The translations under genes were made by a program, and so were the position numbers. The notes under the pieces are model-generated. The model had not been told where the DNA came from and did not search any database. It saw only the letters and a program-made list of their open reading frames with translations. A DNA stretch of 38,087 nucleotides from CAVPMW01 sp963706515 (lineage in GTDB: Bacteria > Chloroflexota > Anaerolineae > Anaerolineales > UBA4823): NCBI GenBank assembly GCA_963706515.1, contig CAVPMW010000016.1, forward strand, positions 1 through 38,087, read 5' to 3'. Positions 1 through 8,806 of the stretch are shown piece by piece; within the stretch, counting starts at the first letter, position 1, and each line of letters starts with the position of its first letter.

Positions 1-1047
1 TGGTGTGCTGGGACCGGCAGGGCGAGCTGCCCGACGGGAGACGAAGGGCGGCATCGAAATCCAGCGGCTGCACGGCGTGCGCTCGTCCTACGGGCTGGGG
101 TGGAGGCAGTTCTTCTACCTGCCGCGCTTCTGGAGCCAGGCGGTACGGCATGGGGAAATGCTGCAGCCGGGTATCGTGCACTGCCACGACCTGGATAGCT
201 TTAGCGGCGGGCATGCGCCTCAAGCGGCGGCTGGGCTGCCGCCTGGTCTACGATGCCCACGAGGATTACCCTTCGCTCATGACGCTCTACCTGCCCAGCC
301 CACTCATCCCCTTGCTACGTAGCTACGAGAGCCGCCTCCTGGGCAATGTTGACGCAGTCATCACCGCCAGCACGGTCCTGGCTGAGAAAATGCGGCTGCG
401 CACTCCTGCCCCCGTGAGGGTGATCGGCAACTACCCCAGGCTGGCGGATTACTCTGCCCTTACTCCAGCAGCCGCCGCCGACTGGCGCGGCCAGCTTGGC
501 CTGCAGGGGGATGAAAAGCTGGCTGCCTATATCGGCGGCTTTTCGCGCAACCGGCTGCTGCTGCCGTTCATCGAGGCCTCCGGCGAGCTACCGGGCTGGC
601 AGGTGCGCCTGTGGGGCAACGGTCACCAGCGCCCCGCGGTGGAGCAGGCGCTCCAGGGCAGCAGCAATATACGCTACCTGGGTTGGGCACCGCCGGAGCA
701 GGTGCCCCTGTACACCTACTCAGCCGATGTACTCTACTACTGCCTCAAGCCGGATTACCCGGGCGCGATCTATTCAACGGCCGAATTCGCTGGCAAACGC
801 CATGCTAGCGGGACGCCCGCTAATCGCCAACGACGTCGGAGACCTGGGGCGCATCGTGCGTGAGACCGGCTGCGGGTTGCTCCTGGCGCACGTCGACCCG
901 GGCACAGTGCGCGACGCGCTGCTGCAGCTCGCGAACCCGGCACTGCGCGCTCGCTTGGGGACAGCCGGGCGGGCGGCAGCCGAGAGCCGCTATAACTGGG
1001 AGCGTGCCTCCCAGGAATTATTCTCGCTCTATGCAAACCTGACCTGA
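1..1047 (+). CDS. Glycosyltransferase family 4, 5'-truncated and frameshifted
   Basis: The protein resembles GT4 (GT-B fold) glycosyltransferases that build cell-surface polysaccharide from nucleotide sugars. The gene enters from the left edge. Recognisable pieces are an N-terminal-domain acceptor region (HCHDLDS near 178-198), YDAHEDYPS (250-276), and a C-terminal donor-binding half with NIRYLGWAPPEQVPLY (666-713) and AMLAGRPLIANDVGDL (800-847). The frame changes twice, near 203 and 779. Both behave as one extra base, and the protein reads on smoothly after each. The stop TGA overlaps the start of the next glycosyltransferase (TGATG at 1045-1049), so the two are translationally coupled. The precise sugar cannot be told. 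I treat it as one gene with sequence errors, though a real pseudogene is possible. Confidence 0.75.
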
Positions 1048-2306
1048 TGCGCATTCTGTACCTCTTCGCAGTATTTCCCGCCCGAGGCCGGCGCGACCCA
1101 GAGCCGGGCATTCGAGCAGGCGCGCAATTTCGTCCGCCTGGGACACACGGTCACGATGCTGGCAGAAATCCCCAACCACTCCCGCGGGGGTAATCCCGCC
1201 GGAATACCGCGGCAGGCTTTACGAGCGGCGAGGTGGAAGGGATTGAGGTGATCCGGGTGTGGGTGAAAACCAGCCCGGTCAAGGATTTTCGCCAGCGAAT
1301 GGCGTTTTATTTGAGCTACATGGTTGGGGCCGGGCTTGCCGGGTCGTTGCTGGCACACGGCCCTTATGACCTGGTCTACGCCAGCTCTCCCCCGCTGTTC
1401 GTGGGAGGCGCCGCGCTGTGGCTGAGCTACCTGCGCAGGATCCCGCTCGTGTTCGAAGTGCGTGACCTGTGGCCCGAATCGGCAGCCGCCCTGGGAGAAA
1501 TGAGCAGGGGCAGGGCTTTCAACTGGGCAACCCGCCTGGAGGAGGCTTGCTACCGGAGGGCAAAGGCCATCGTTGCGGTCACTGAAGGCACCCGCCAGCG
1601 GCTGATTGGGCGCGGTATCCCCGCCGAAAAGCTGTGGCTGGTGCCGAACGGTGCCAATGTGGAAGCGTTCCAGTTCGATCCTGCAGGGCGACGCCGGATC
1701 AGGGACGAGTTAGGATTGGGAGAGCAGTTCGTTGCACTCTACGCCGGCATCCACGGAGTAGCCCAGGGGTTGGAGACCGTCCTGGACGCCGCTCACGCGC
1801 TGCAAGGCGATCCAGATATCTCCTTCCTGTTGGTCGGCGAAGGCCCGCGCAAAGCGGCTTTGCGCGAGCTGGCACAGGGATATGGACTACAGAATTTGCG
1901 CTTTTTGCCCGAAGTGCCGAACGAGCAGATGCCAGCCTACCTCTCGGCGGCGGATGCGGCTTTAGTCCCGCTGCGCAAAGTCGAGCTTTTCGAAGGTGTG
2001 CTGCCCTCCAAGCTGTTCGACGCCTGGGCATCCGCGCGCCCGGTCGTGTTGAGCGTGGCTGGAGAAGCGCGCCGCTTGCTAGAAGAGGTGGAGGGGGGCC
2101 TGTACTGTCCGCCCGAAGACCCGCAGGGATTAGCGGCGGCAATTAACTGGCTGCGCGACCATCCCCAGGAGGCCCAGGCAATGGGCGAACACGGGCGGCA
2201 GGTGACGGTGGAGCGTTTTTCTCGCCGCCGCCAGGCTGAGCAGCTGGCGCAAGCCCTCACGGAATTGGTGTACGGTAAGGAAACAAACTTATCCAGTCGG
2301 GGATAA
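1047..2306 (+). CDS. WbuB-like glycosyltransferase family 4
   Basis: This is a GT4 glycosyltransferase of the WbuB/WbpH-like group, about 420 residues, that probably adds a sugar during O-antigen or capsule assembly at the cytoplasmic membrane. The N-terminus MRILYL then SQYFPPEAGATQSRAFEQAR is typical of the family, but three frame changes (near 1065, 1187 and 1229, each one extra base) break the first 60 codons. From 1233 the frame is open to 2306. It contains PPLFVGGAALWL, a FEVRDLWPESAAALG acceptor-site motif, LVPNGANVEAF at the start of the donor domain, and GVLPSKLFDAWASARPVV with the nucleotide-sugar binding helix. The ATG at 1047 overlaps the upstream stop, and coupling explains the lack of a strong ribosome binding site. 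A start at the in-frame GTG 1233 would lose half of the acceptor domain and is unlikely. Confidence 0.8.
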
Positions 2307-2330
2307 GATCAATCACTCCGGCAGCAGGAG

Positions 2331-2460
2331 CGTCATTCCGAGCCCCGCAGGGGCGAGGAATCCCTGCTGCGACCATCTAAATATAGGCTATTCAGGGATT
2401 TCTCGTCGCTTGACGCGAATGAACAGCGTTGGTGTCCAGCGCCGCTCCTCGAAATGACAA
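2331..2460. repeat. MITE-like inverted-repeat element
   Basis: A 130-bp intergenic block starts with CGTCATTCCGAG and ends with CTCGAAATGACAA, so its ends form an imperfect terminal inverted repeat (GTCATTCCGAG against GTCATTTCGAG). The inside also holds GGAATCCCTG and CAGGGATTTC as a second inverted pair. I see no coding potential. From memory, short elements beginning this way occur in many copies in some environmental genomes. Here only one copy is visible. Confidence 0.55.
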
Positions 2461-2503
2461 GGTAATAAGACCAGTTGTATATCCCGTATCAATTGAATAT
2501 AAA

Positions 2504-2533
2504 AGCGACCGGCGTTATTGCCTGCCGGTCGCT
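2504..2533 (-). terminator. Intrinsic terminator of the FHA-cyclase gene
   Basis: A perfect 10-bp stem (AGCGACCGGC with GCCGGTCGCT) closes a 10-base loop. On the minus strand it is followed by TTTTATATT. It lies 27 bases beyond the stop codon of the minus-strand cyclase gene, the expected place for a rho-independent terminator. Confidence 0.75.
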
Positions 2534-2559
2534 CTGCTGTTTCCTGAATTCGAAAAAAT

Positions 2560-4060
2560 CTAAAGGGTTATCGCCGGTGAGGAGGTGACTTCGGTACGCA
2601 GCACTTCGTAAGCCTGCAGCTCACGCATGCGCCCTTTCACGTTGATCGCACCCACCCGGCGGGTGGTGTAGCGCCCGATGATCGCAGCCATGGTCGCCGG
2701 ACCCACCACCAGGCGGTTCGGGCGGGCGACGGTCTGCAGTCCCGAGGCGACATTGACCACGTCGCCCAGCACCGTCAGCTCGACCCTCTCGTCGGTGCCG
2801 ACGTAGCCCGCCATGACGACCCCGGTATTGATCCCAATGCCAATCGTGAGCTGGTCTGTCCCGGAGTGGTTGATCATATCGATCTGGTCGAGCATCTTCA
2901 GCCCGGCTTGCACCGCCCGCCCCTCGGGATCCAGGATCTTGCCGGTCATCCCGAAGACCGCCATCAAGCCGTCTCCCAGGTATTTATCCACCAGACCGCC
3001 GTAGCTGAACACCACCTGGGTCATTTCCTCGTAGTAGCGCCGCAGCAGCCCGCCGAAGCGCTTTGGACCCAGGCGCTCTGCCATGCCGGTCGAAATCGAC
3101 GATATCGGCAAATAAGATCGTCAGGGTGTGCTCGGCAAGTTCCGGCAGCTGACCCGTCGAAGCATATTCGCTCAGGATATATTCCGTCTCGGTCGGGTTG
3201 ACGAACCGCTCGAGCAGCCTGCGCATGCTCGTCTCTTCCTGGACGCGCTCGAGCAGCTTCATCCGCTGGATGGTGAGGGCTGCCTGGTGGCTGATCGCCA
3301 CCGCCAGCTGCAAATCCCGCTGGTCGAAGGGACGCTCCTTGCTGTCCGTCTTGTACATGTAGAGCAGGGCAATCACCAGATCGCCGCTGGTCACCGGGAC
3401 GCACAGGGCGGAGCGCACGCGCAGCAAGAATACGCTTTTGCCGAACTTCTCCTGCTGCAATTCTACGTCGGGGATGATGATGGCCGATTTTTGGTCGATA
3501 GCCATCTGGGCGATCGTGGTCGGAAAGCCGCGCTCAGCCAGCTTGTCGAAATCTTCAGCCAGGATGACCTCGCATTTATCGGCAGCCATCGACACCTGCA
3601 TGAGCTGGGAAACCTCTCTCAGCGCAGTCTCGATATCCAGGACGGTATTCAGCCGGCGAGCAACCTCGTAGAGCAAGACGGCGTGCTGGTCGATCAATTC
3701 AAGCAGCACGTCACGGGTGAGCGGCTGGGTGCCGAAATGGCGCATGCCGAGCGGGTCGGTGCTCACCTGGTAGGTGATATGGATCAGGTCCGCGCCGATG
3801 CGGATCACGTCATTGTGCTTCAGCAGGTGCGGCTCGGAGAGCCTTTCCCGGTTGACATAGGTGCCGTTGGTGCTGCCCAGGTCGCGGATCTTCAATATCT
3901 CACCGCGCGGGTCATAGGTGATCTCTGCGTGGGAGCGCGAGGCAGAAGTATCGGAAAGGACGATATCGCAGTCTTCCCGGCGACCCACGCTGATGCGCGG
4001 AGATTTAACCTGGAAAAGTCGGGGGCGGCCTTCTGGCGTACGCAGGGTCAGAGTCCACAA
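2560..4060 (-). CDS. FHA-GAF-class III nucleotide cyclase protein
   Basis: This is a cytoplasmic signalling protein of about 500 residues. An N-terminal FHA domain (about residues 1-100: RISVGRREDCDIVLSD, SRSHAEI, GSTNGTYVN) binds phosphothreonine peptides. A central GAF domain (about 140-290) is a ligand sensor, and the C-terminus is a class III adenylate/guanylate cyclase domain. Both metal-binding aspartates are visible (LFADIVDF and LGDGLMAVFG), as is the GDVVNVAS segment. The position four residues after that asparagine, normally the transition-state arginine, is glycine (codon 2740-2742). One extra base near 3090 splits the gene just inside the cyclase domain: the sequence reads VDF-DRHG where VDF-TGMAERLG continues in the next frame. 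The start is TTG at 4058-4060, with AAAGGA nine bases upstream. cAMP or cGMP output is inferred, and the odd residue leaves activity uncertain. Confidence 0.85.
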
Positions 4061-4082
4061 AGCTGCAAATCCTTTGGTTTAA

Positions 4083-4112
4083 ATTATAATGCTTGCCTGA
4101 TACATTCTCCAA
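4083..4112 (-). promoter_or_regulatory. Candidate sigma-70 promoter P1 of the cyclase gene
   Basis: Reading the minus strand, TTGGAG (4112-4107) and a perfect TATAAT (4088-4083) are 18 bases apart. Transcription would start near 4076, about 16 bases before the TTG start. Confidence 0.5.
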
Positions 4113-4117
4113 CCTAG

Positions 4118-4146
4118 AGTTTAGAAGAAAAAGTGAAAAGCGTCAA
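4118..4146 (-). promoter_or_regulatory. Candidate sigma-70 promoter P2 of the cyclase gene
   Basis: On the minus strand TTGACG (4146-4141) and TAAACT (4123-4118) are 17 bases apart. This is a second plausible start for the same gene, about 35 bases upstream of P1. Confidence 0.4.
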
Positions 4147-4414
4147 TAGGGAAGGGCGCAAACATATCATAAATGCAAATGAGGAAGCCATATAAAACAA
4201 CAATTCATTGGGTGCGGTCGACATTGACCGCACCATTTATCATTCTCCTATATAATCCCTTATATGCCTGATTACCGTCGGTCTTTTATTGAGGGCTGTA
4301 ACTACTTCTTCACCGTCGTTACTTGCATCCGCCTGCCCAGCCTGACAACGGTTGAAGCCGGAAAAGATTGGTGCAGTCAAAGATCGACTGCACCCTACGC
4401 CTGAAATTAGCGCA
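4147..4414. other. Intergenic region with two GGTGC hairpins
   Basis: I see no open frame with coding character here. Two hairpins stand out: GGTGCGGTC/GACCGCACC (4211-4234) and GGTGCAGTC/GACTGCACC (4370-4394). The second lies just beyond the end of the minus-strand aminotransferase and, read on the minus strand, is followed by AATCTTTTCC, so it may be its terminator. Both resemble the hairpin at 23881-23916. Confidence 0.5.
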
Positions 4415-5608
4415 TCAGGTTCTCACCCGGGCAGCCTGTAGAGCTTTCTCGAACCCCGGCAGGGCTTTCTCTACCATCTGGTCATTGGCGGTCAGCGAGA
4501 TGCGGAAATAACCCGGCATCTCGAACACCACACCCGGCAGACAATAGATATTTTCCTCCGCCAGCAAGTTGATAAACGCCATATCGTCTTCCAGCGGCGA
4601 GCGCACCAGGATGTAAAACGTGCCTTCCGGGTTCGTCAGCTCGTAGCCCATCTCGCGCAGGGAGCCGACGACCCGGTCGCGGCGGGCTTGCAGGTGAGGG
4701 ATGTCGATCGAGAGCTCTTCGAGGTCCGGCAGCGCGTGCTGGAGCAAGGCGTTCGGGAAGAGCCACCCGCCGGTCAGCTGCGAGACGAAAATCGACCCGT
4801 TGACCAGCTCGCGGTCGGGCATGCTGGGCGGCAGAGCGATGTACCCGATGCGCTGACCCGGCGCCAGGAGCGTTTTCCCGTAGGTGTAGATCAGCAAGGT
4901 GTAGGGGTAGTACGCCGCCGGGCTGTAAAACTTCCGCCCGTCGAACAGGATCCGGTTGTACGACTCGTCCGAGAGGATGTAGATCGGGCGACCGTTGTTT
5001 TGGCTGGCTTGAGCCAGTAAATCCGCCAGCGCTTTGAGGGACGCCTCAGGATAGATCCGCCCGGTCGGGTTGTTGGGGGAGTTGACGATGATCGCCCGGG
5101 TGCGCGGGCTGATAGCCGCTTCGATCGCCTTTAAATCCAGGTCATAGGTGTGCGGGTCGCATTTAACCCGAATGGGCACCCCATAGTGCTTGGTGATCAT
5201 GCTCTCGTAAAAAAACCAGGGCGGGCTGATGAAAATCACCTCGTCCCAGGGGTCGATCAGCGCTCCCATTGCCGCCGCCAGGGCGCCAAAAGAGCCGCTG
5301 GTCATAGAAATGTCCTCTGCCCGAAATGGCAGCCCGTGCGTGCGCTGCAGCGTTCTCGCCACGATCTTCTGCGCTGCCGGATCGTTATTGGTATAAGCGA
5401 ACCAATCCTTATTCTTAGGCTCGACCCAGCGCACCAATGCCTGGGTGTATTCCGCCAATGGCATCTCATGCGGATTCCCATAAACGAAATCCAGGAGGGT
5501 CGGATCGCCGATTCGCCGGGCATGGGCAGAATCGGTGACAAATTTATACACCGGGTCGATTTGCTGCATCAGGTTCTGGATGTGATGCGAGACAGCAGAG
5601 GGGTTCAT
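4415..5608 (-). CDS. PLP-dependent aminotransferase, class I/II
   Basis: A 397-residue fold-type I aminotransferase moves an amino group between an amino acid and a 2-oxo acid. The pyridoxal phosphate lysine is K245 in YTYGKTLLAPGQRIGY. NNPTGR (179-184), D214 in LSDESYN and R253 mark the cofactor and phosphate contacts. The C-terminal YFRISLT carries the arginine that usually binds the substrate carboxylate. AGGAG sits about eight bases before ATG 5608. It lies 26 bases after the stop of the PIG-L gene on the same strand, so the two are probably co-transcribed. Substrate is not predictable; aspartate- or aromatic-type enzymes are the nearest group. Confidence 0.88.
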   Translation of the reverse strand: MNPSAVSHHIQNLMQQIDPVYKFVTDSAHARRIGDPTLLDFVYGNPHEMPLAEYTQALVRWVEPKNKDWFAYTNNDPAAQKIVARTLQRTHGLPFRAEDISMTSGSFGALAAAMGALIDPWDEVIFISPPWFFYESMITKHYGVPIRVKCDPHTYDLDLKAIEAAISPRTRAIIVNSPNNPTGRIYPEASLKALADLLAQASQNNGRPIYILSDESYNRILFDGRKFYSPAAYYPYTLLIYTYGKTLLAPGQRIGYIALPPSMPDRELVNGSIFVSQLTGGWLFPNALLQHALPDLEELSIDIPHLQARRDRVVGSLREMGYELTNPEGTFYILVRSPLEDDMAFINLLAEENIYCLPGVVFEMPGYFRISLTANDQMVEKALPGFEKALQAARVRT

Positions 5609-5634
5609 AAGATGCTCCTGAAAGAATCTTGAAA

Positions 5635-6438
5635 TTAACGCAAACCGGCGAAGAGGTCATCCTCCTGCCGGCGCCCGCCGTTTACAAGGCTGAAAGCGCG
5701 CAGGTAATGATCACATCCCAGCATGGCTTTCAGCTCCGGTGTCGGTATCTTAGAAAGGTCTCCCATTTCTGCCAGTTGGGAAGCGTGGCACTGCACTGCT
5801 TTCCAGGCGGTCTCCCAATAGCGGTCGCCGTCGATGCGTGCCATCATCGCCCAATCCGGCCACGGGAATCCGGTGCGTTTGACTCCGTCCACCTCCATGC
5901 TTAAGTCCCCCAGCGTGCGCGTATAGGCGGCGAATAAATTGGCATCGCCAACCATGTAGTAGAACTTGCTGATCCGGTGCGGGGACTGCGGGCTCGGATA
6001 GGATGGGTCGGCTGCGCATATCAAAGCCGCCGCAGTGAATTGAGAGACAGCGATGTGGTCCGGATGCCCATAGGCGCCATCCAGGTTGAAAGTGCACACC
6101 ACCTGCGGGCGCACCAGGCGCACCAGGTGGACGATCCGGGCAATGGCATCCCCCGGCCTTACCTGGTCCACGTCGCCGTCGATATAATCCAGGAAGAAAA
6201 CCTGGCAAATATCCAAAACCTGCGCAGAGGCAAGCAGCTCCGCAGTACGGATGCGGGCCATTTCCTGCATGCCCGGGTCTTCGTCTTCGGGACCGGTCCA
6301 GCCGCGCTCGCCGCGCGTGGCGCAGACCAGGTAGGTCTCCACGCCTTCTGCGGCATAACGGGCAAACGTAGTGCCCATCCCCATCAATTCATCATCCGGA
6401 TGAGCCAGCACAGCCATCAATTTCATTGTCTCGGTCAT
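5635..6438 (-). CDS. PIG-L (LmbE-like) family deacetylase
   Basis: A zinc-dependent N-acetylglucosaminyl deacetylase-like protein of about 267 residues. The family includes mycothiol and bacillithiol biosynthetic deacetylases and mycothiol S-conjugate amidase. Both signature segments are present: AHPDDELMG close to the N-terminus (residues 12-20), with the zinc ligands and catalytic aspartate, and GHPDHIAVSQF, with the third zinc ligand. I prefer the ATG at 6436-6438 (MTETMKLMAVLAHPDDE), because it places the beta strand before HPDDE at the start as is usual. An in-frame start at 6483 would add 15 non-conserved residues. It is the first gene of a two-gene minus-strand operon with the aminotransferase. 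The substrate is unknown. Confidence 0.85.
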   Translation of the reverse strand: MTETMKLMAVLAHPDDELMGMGTTFARYAAEGVETYLVCATRGERGWTGPEDEDPGMQEMARIRTAELLASAQVLDICQVFFLDYIDGDVDQVRPGDAIARIVHLVRLVRPQVVCTFNLDGAYGHPDHIAVSQFTAAALICAADPSYPSPQSPHRISKFYYMVGDANLFAAYTRTLGDLSMEVDGVKRTGFPWPDWAMMARIDGDRYWETAWKAVQCHASQLAEMGDLSKIPTPELKAMLGCDHYLRAFSLVNGGRRQEDDLFAGLR

Positions 6439-6593
6439 TTTTCCCAAACCTGTGAATGAACTAGGGCAGGAGATTTCCCCCACGGAAATCTCGATCCTGC
6501 CTGACAGCTACCCGCCTATGATACAGCATATTCTGGAGAATATCAACCCAAATTATATCATTTTGGACTTTTCCCAGCATCCAAAAGAAGTAA

Positions 6594-6606
6594 GGTAAAA
6601 TTTACC
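6594..6606. promoter_or_regulatory. Small palindrome GGTAAAATTTACC
   Basis: A 13-base perfect palindrome (GGTAAA-A-TTTACC) lies 38 bases before the ATG of the flavin-binding protein. It could be an operator or part of the promoter. No second copy is seen. Confidence 0.25.
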
Positions 6607-6643
6607 AATCTCGATCCTACCTCTTGGATAAGAGCAACAACCT

Positions 6644-7303
6644 ATGAGCGAATTTGCGAACACCACTTTGAATAAGGTACGGCGTCTGCCTGACCGGGCG
6701 AGCTACAACCCGGAGACCATCTACTCGATCATCGACGGGACACTGATCTGTCACGTCGCCTTCGTTGAGAATGGGCAGCCCTTCGTCATACCAGTCATCC
6801 ACGCCCGGATGGAGGACCGCATCGTTTTCCACGGCGCGAAGACCAGCCGGCTGCTGCGCAAGATCGCTTCCGGAGACCCGGTATGCGCCGCGTTTACCCT
6901 GCTGGATGGGCTGGTGCTGGCAAAATCTGTCTTCCATCATTCGATGAACTACCGCGCTGCGGTTGTGTTCGGCAGCGGAGTCCTGCTGGAAGACAAAGCG
7001 GAGAAGCTGGCGGCGCTGCGGGCGATCACCGAGCACATTGCCCAGGGGCGCTGGGAAGAGGCTCGCCAGCCCAACCGCAAGGAGCTTGGCGCCACCTCGG
7101 TGGCGGCATTGGCTATCACCTCGGCCTCGGCGAAGGTGCGCAGCGGTCCACCCAGCGACGACCCGGCGGATGTCGACCTGCCCGTCTGGGCGGGCATCCT
7201 CCCCTTGGAGCTTACCCCGCTCGCCCCGCTGCCTGCCTCGGAGCGGGAAGCCGCCCTACCACTGCCGTACTCGATCCGGAAAACTCCTCCCGCAGCGAAA
7301 TAG
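6644..7303 (+). CDS. Pyridoxamine 5'-phosphate oxidase-family flavin-nucleotide-binding protein
   Basis: A 219-residue member of the PNPOx-like split beta-barrel family, in the NimA-like flavin-nucleotide-binding branch. It shows an N-terminal ICHVAFVENGQPFVIPVIHARMEDRI strand pattern (about residues 35-60), FHGAKTSRLLRKI, and VCAAFTLLDGLVLAKSVFHHSMNYRAAVVFG (about 80-110). This layout is typical of FMN- or F420-binding members. A conserved tail segment, VDLPVWAGILPLEL, follows. It stands alone on the plus strand. Members of this branch are often annotated as 5-nitroimidazole antibiotic-resistance proteins, but the true substrate is usually unknown. It is not the vitamin B6 enzyme PdxH. Confidence 0.8.
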   Translation: MSEFANTTLNKVRRLPDRASYNPETIYSIIDGTLICHVAFVENGQPFVIPVIHARMEDRIVFHGAKTSRLLRKIASGDPVCAAFTLLDGLVLAKSVFHHSMNYRAAVVFGSGVLLEDKAEKLAALRAITEHIAQGRWEEARQPNRKELGATSVAALAITSASAKVRSGPPSDDPADVDLPVWAGILPLELTPLAPLPASEREAALPLPYSIRKTPPAAK

Positions 7304-7326
7304 CTGCGCTTCGAAGAGGGATTGCC

Positions 7327-7373
7327 GAAAATAAGGGGAAAGGCGGGCAATGCCCGCCCTACCCCCTATTTTC
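7327..7373. repeat. Palindromic repeat family A, copy 1
   Basis: An imperfect 23-bp inverted repeat centred on GGCGGGCA-A-TGCCCGCC, with outer arms GAAAATAAGGGG and CCCCCTATTTTC. Its right flank (ATTTTTCCTTCCTCTGCGTA) is similar to the flank of the copy at 18265-18306, so the conserved unit extends past the palindrome. It lies 24 bases after the stop at 7303 and may serve as a terminator. Confidence 0.6.
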
Positions 7374-7541
7374 AGACCATTTTTCCTTCCTCTGCGTAAC
7401 TCCTAAAATAATCATTTAATCCTGATGATTTTGTGAGGTCCTCAATCTATCTTTCATCTTAGATTTATACTAATTTCAGGCGGGGTGCCCCCCACGCCTT
7501 GCATCCTGTTTGCATCAGGTTATAGAGAAAGGAGGGTTCCT

Positions 7542-8580
7542 GTGAGCATGAGCCGAACTCGGTCTAATCCTAAGTCTGCTGGCGATCCTGCTGGTTCCCA
7601 GCGCATCGCCAGCTCGCAACGCCTTGCCAGTTGCTGCTCCCATTTTGGGCGGCTGTCAGGTATTTCCCGGAGATAACATCTGGAACACCCGCGTGGATGG
7701 TTTGCCCTTGGACCCACATTCCACCGATTACATCAATTCCATCGGGCGCAACACCGGCCTGCATCCCGATTTTGGCACGGTCTGGGACGGCGCGCCGAAC
7801 GGCATCCCGTATAACATCGTCCCGGGCAGCCAGCCTGGAGTGGCAGTCGATTTCCAATACAATGGAGAGAGCGACCATGGGCTGTATCCCATACCGGCAA
7901 ACCCGCTGATCGAGGGCGGGCCCAACGGAGACGGCGACCGGCACATCCTGATCCTCGACCAGGGTCACTGCAAGCTTTACGAGCTCTTCGCAGCGTCCCC
8001 GAACGGGGACGGCACCTGGCATGCCGGCTCGGGCGCAATCTTTGACCTGAACTCTCACGTTCTCCGCCCCGCTGGCTGGACTTCCGCGGATGCCGCTGGG
8101 CTGCCAATTCTCCCCGGGCTGGTGCGTAAGGCTGAAGTGGACAGCGGGCATATCCAGCATGCACTGCGCTTCACCGCCGACGACACCCGGGATACCTACA
8201 TCTGGCCGGCTCGGCATTACGCTTCAGACCTTACCTCCCAGACAATCCCGCCGATGGGACAGCGCTTCCGGCTTAAGGCTACTTTCGATATCTCCGGGTA
8301 TCCGGCGCCTATCCAGGTGATCCTGCTTGCCATGAAACAGTACGGCATCATCCTGGCGGACAACGGCTCCGACTGGTACATCAACGGCGTGCCGGACAGC
8401 AATTGGGATGATGACATGCTGGTGGGCGAGCTGGGCTCCGTGAAGGGCTCGGATTTCGAAGCGGTGAACGTCTCCAGCCTGATGTTAAGCCCCAGACTCA
8501 GGTCAGGTGCGCCCCCGCCAGAACTTGCCGCCGCGCATGTGGCTGCCGCTGCTCCGCTACCATTAAGCAAACCGCCATAA
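7542..8580 (+). CDS. Secreted protein of unknown function (DNxWN type), frameshifted in the signal peptide
   Basis: An exported protein of about 345 residues. The strong ribosome binding site AAAGGAGGG (7528-7536) precedes GTG 7542 and ATG 7548. After MSRTR the frame shifts by one extra base near 7559, into GLILSLLAILLVPSASPA, a clear hydrophobic signal-peptide core with a plausible cleavage after SPA. The mature part starts near CQVFPGDNIWNTRVDGLPLD and includes STDYINSIG, LHPDFGT and QHALRF. I recall similar actinobacterial and chloroflexal secreted proteins with this DN-WN opening, but none with a known function. The part from 7624 onward is uninterrupted. Two NGDG turns (922-type loops near 7925 and 8000) could bind metal, but that is speculative. 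Confidence 0.7.
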
Positions 8581-8618
8581 GTATTTTAAGTGCATAGGAG
8601 CAAAAAATGGCGGTTTGC
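8567..8618 (+). terminator. Hairpin overlapping the stop codon
   Basis: GCAAACCGCCAT (8567-8578) pairs perfectly with ATGGCGGTTTGC (8607-8618) across a 28-base loop. The left arm ends the secreted-protein gene and includes part of its stop codon. There is no U-run, so it may be a weak terminator or an RNA-stabilising structure. Confidence 0.4.
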
Positions 8619-8622
8619 CTCA

Positions 8623-8677
8623 GTGATTGGCCGTCTGGGTGCCAATTTTTATAAAAATACTTTCGGCCAATCACAAA
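8623..8677. repeat. GTGATTGGCCG palindromic element, copy 1
   Basis: A 52-bp element is bounded by an 11-bp perfect inverted repeat, GTGATTGGCCG (8623-8633) and CGGCCAATCAC (8664-8674). Its right end, ATACTTTCGGCCAATCACAAA (8657-8677), recurs as an exact 21-base match at 30380-30400, where a near-identical inverted repeat also exists. It lies upstream of the AAA ATPase gene. Confidence 0.7.
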
Positions 8678-8806
8678 GTTCCTTTTCTTATTGCATTTTT
8701 TTTACAACCTATCACTTTTGCAGAGACAGCTATCTGATTTTTTGGGTTGGGGCTAAACTATGGATGTTAAAATGGCAGGACAAACTCAAAACTGAACGAG
8801 CTGCAA

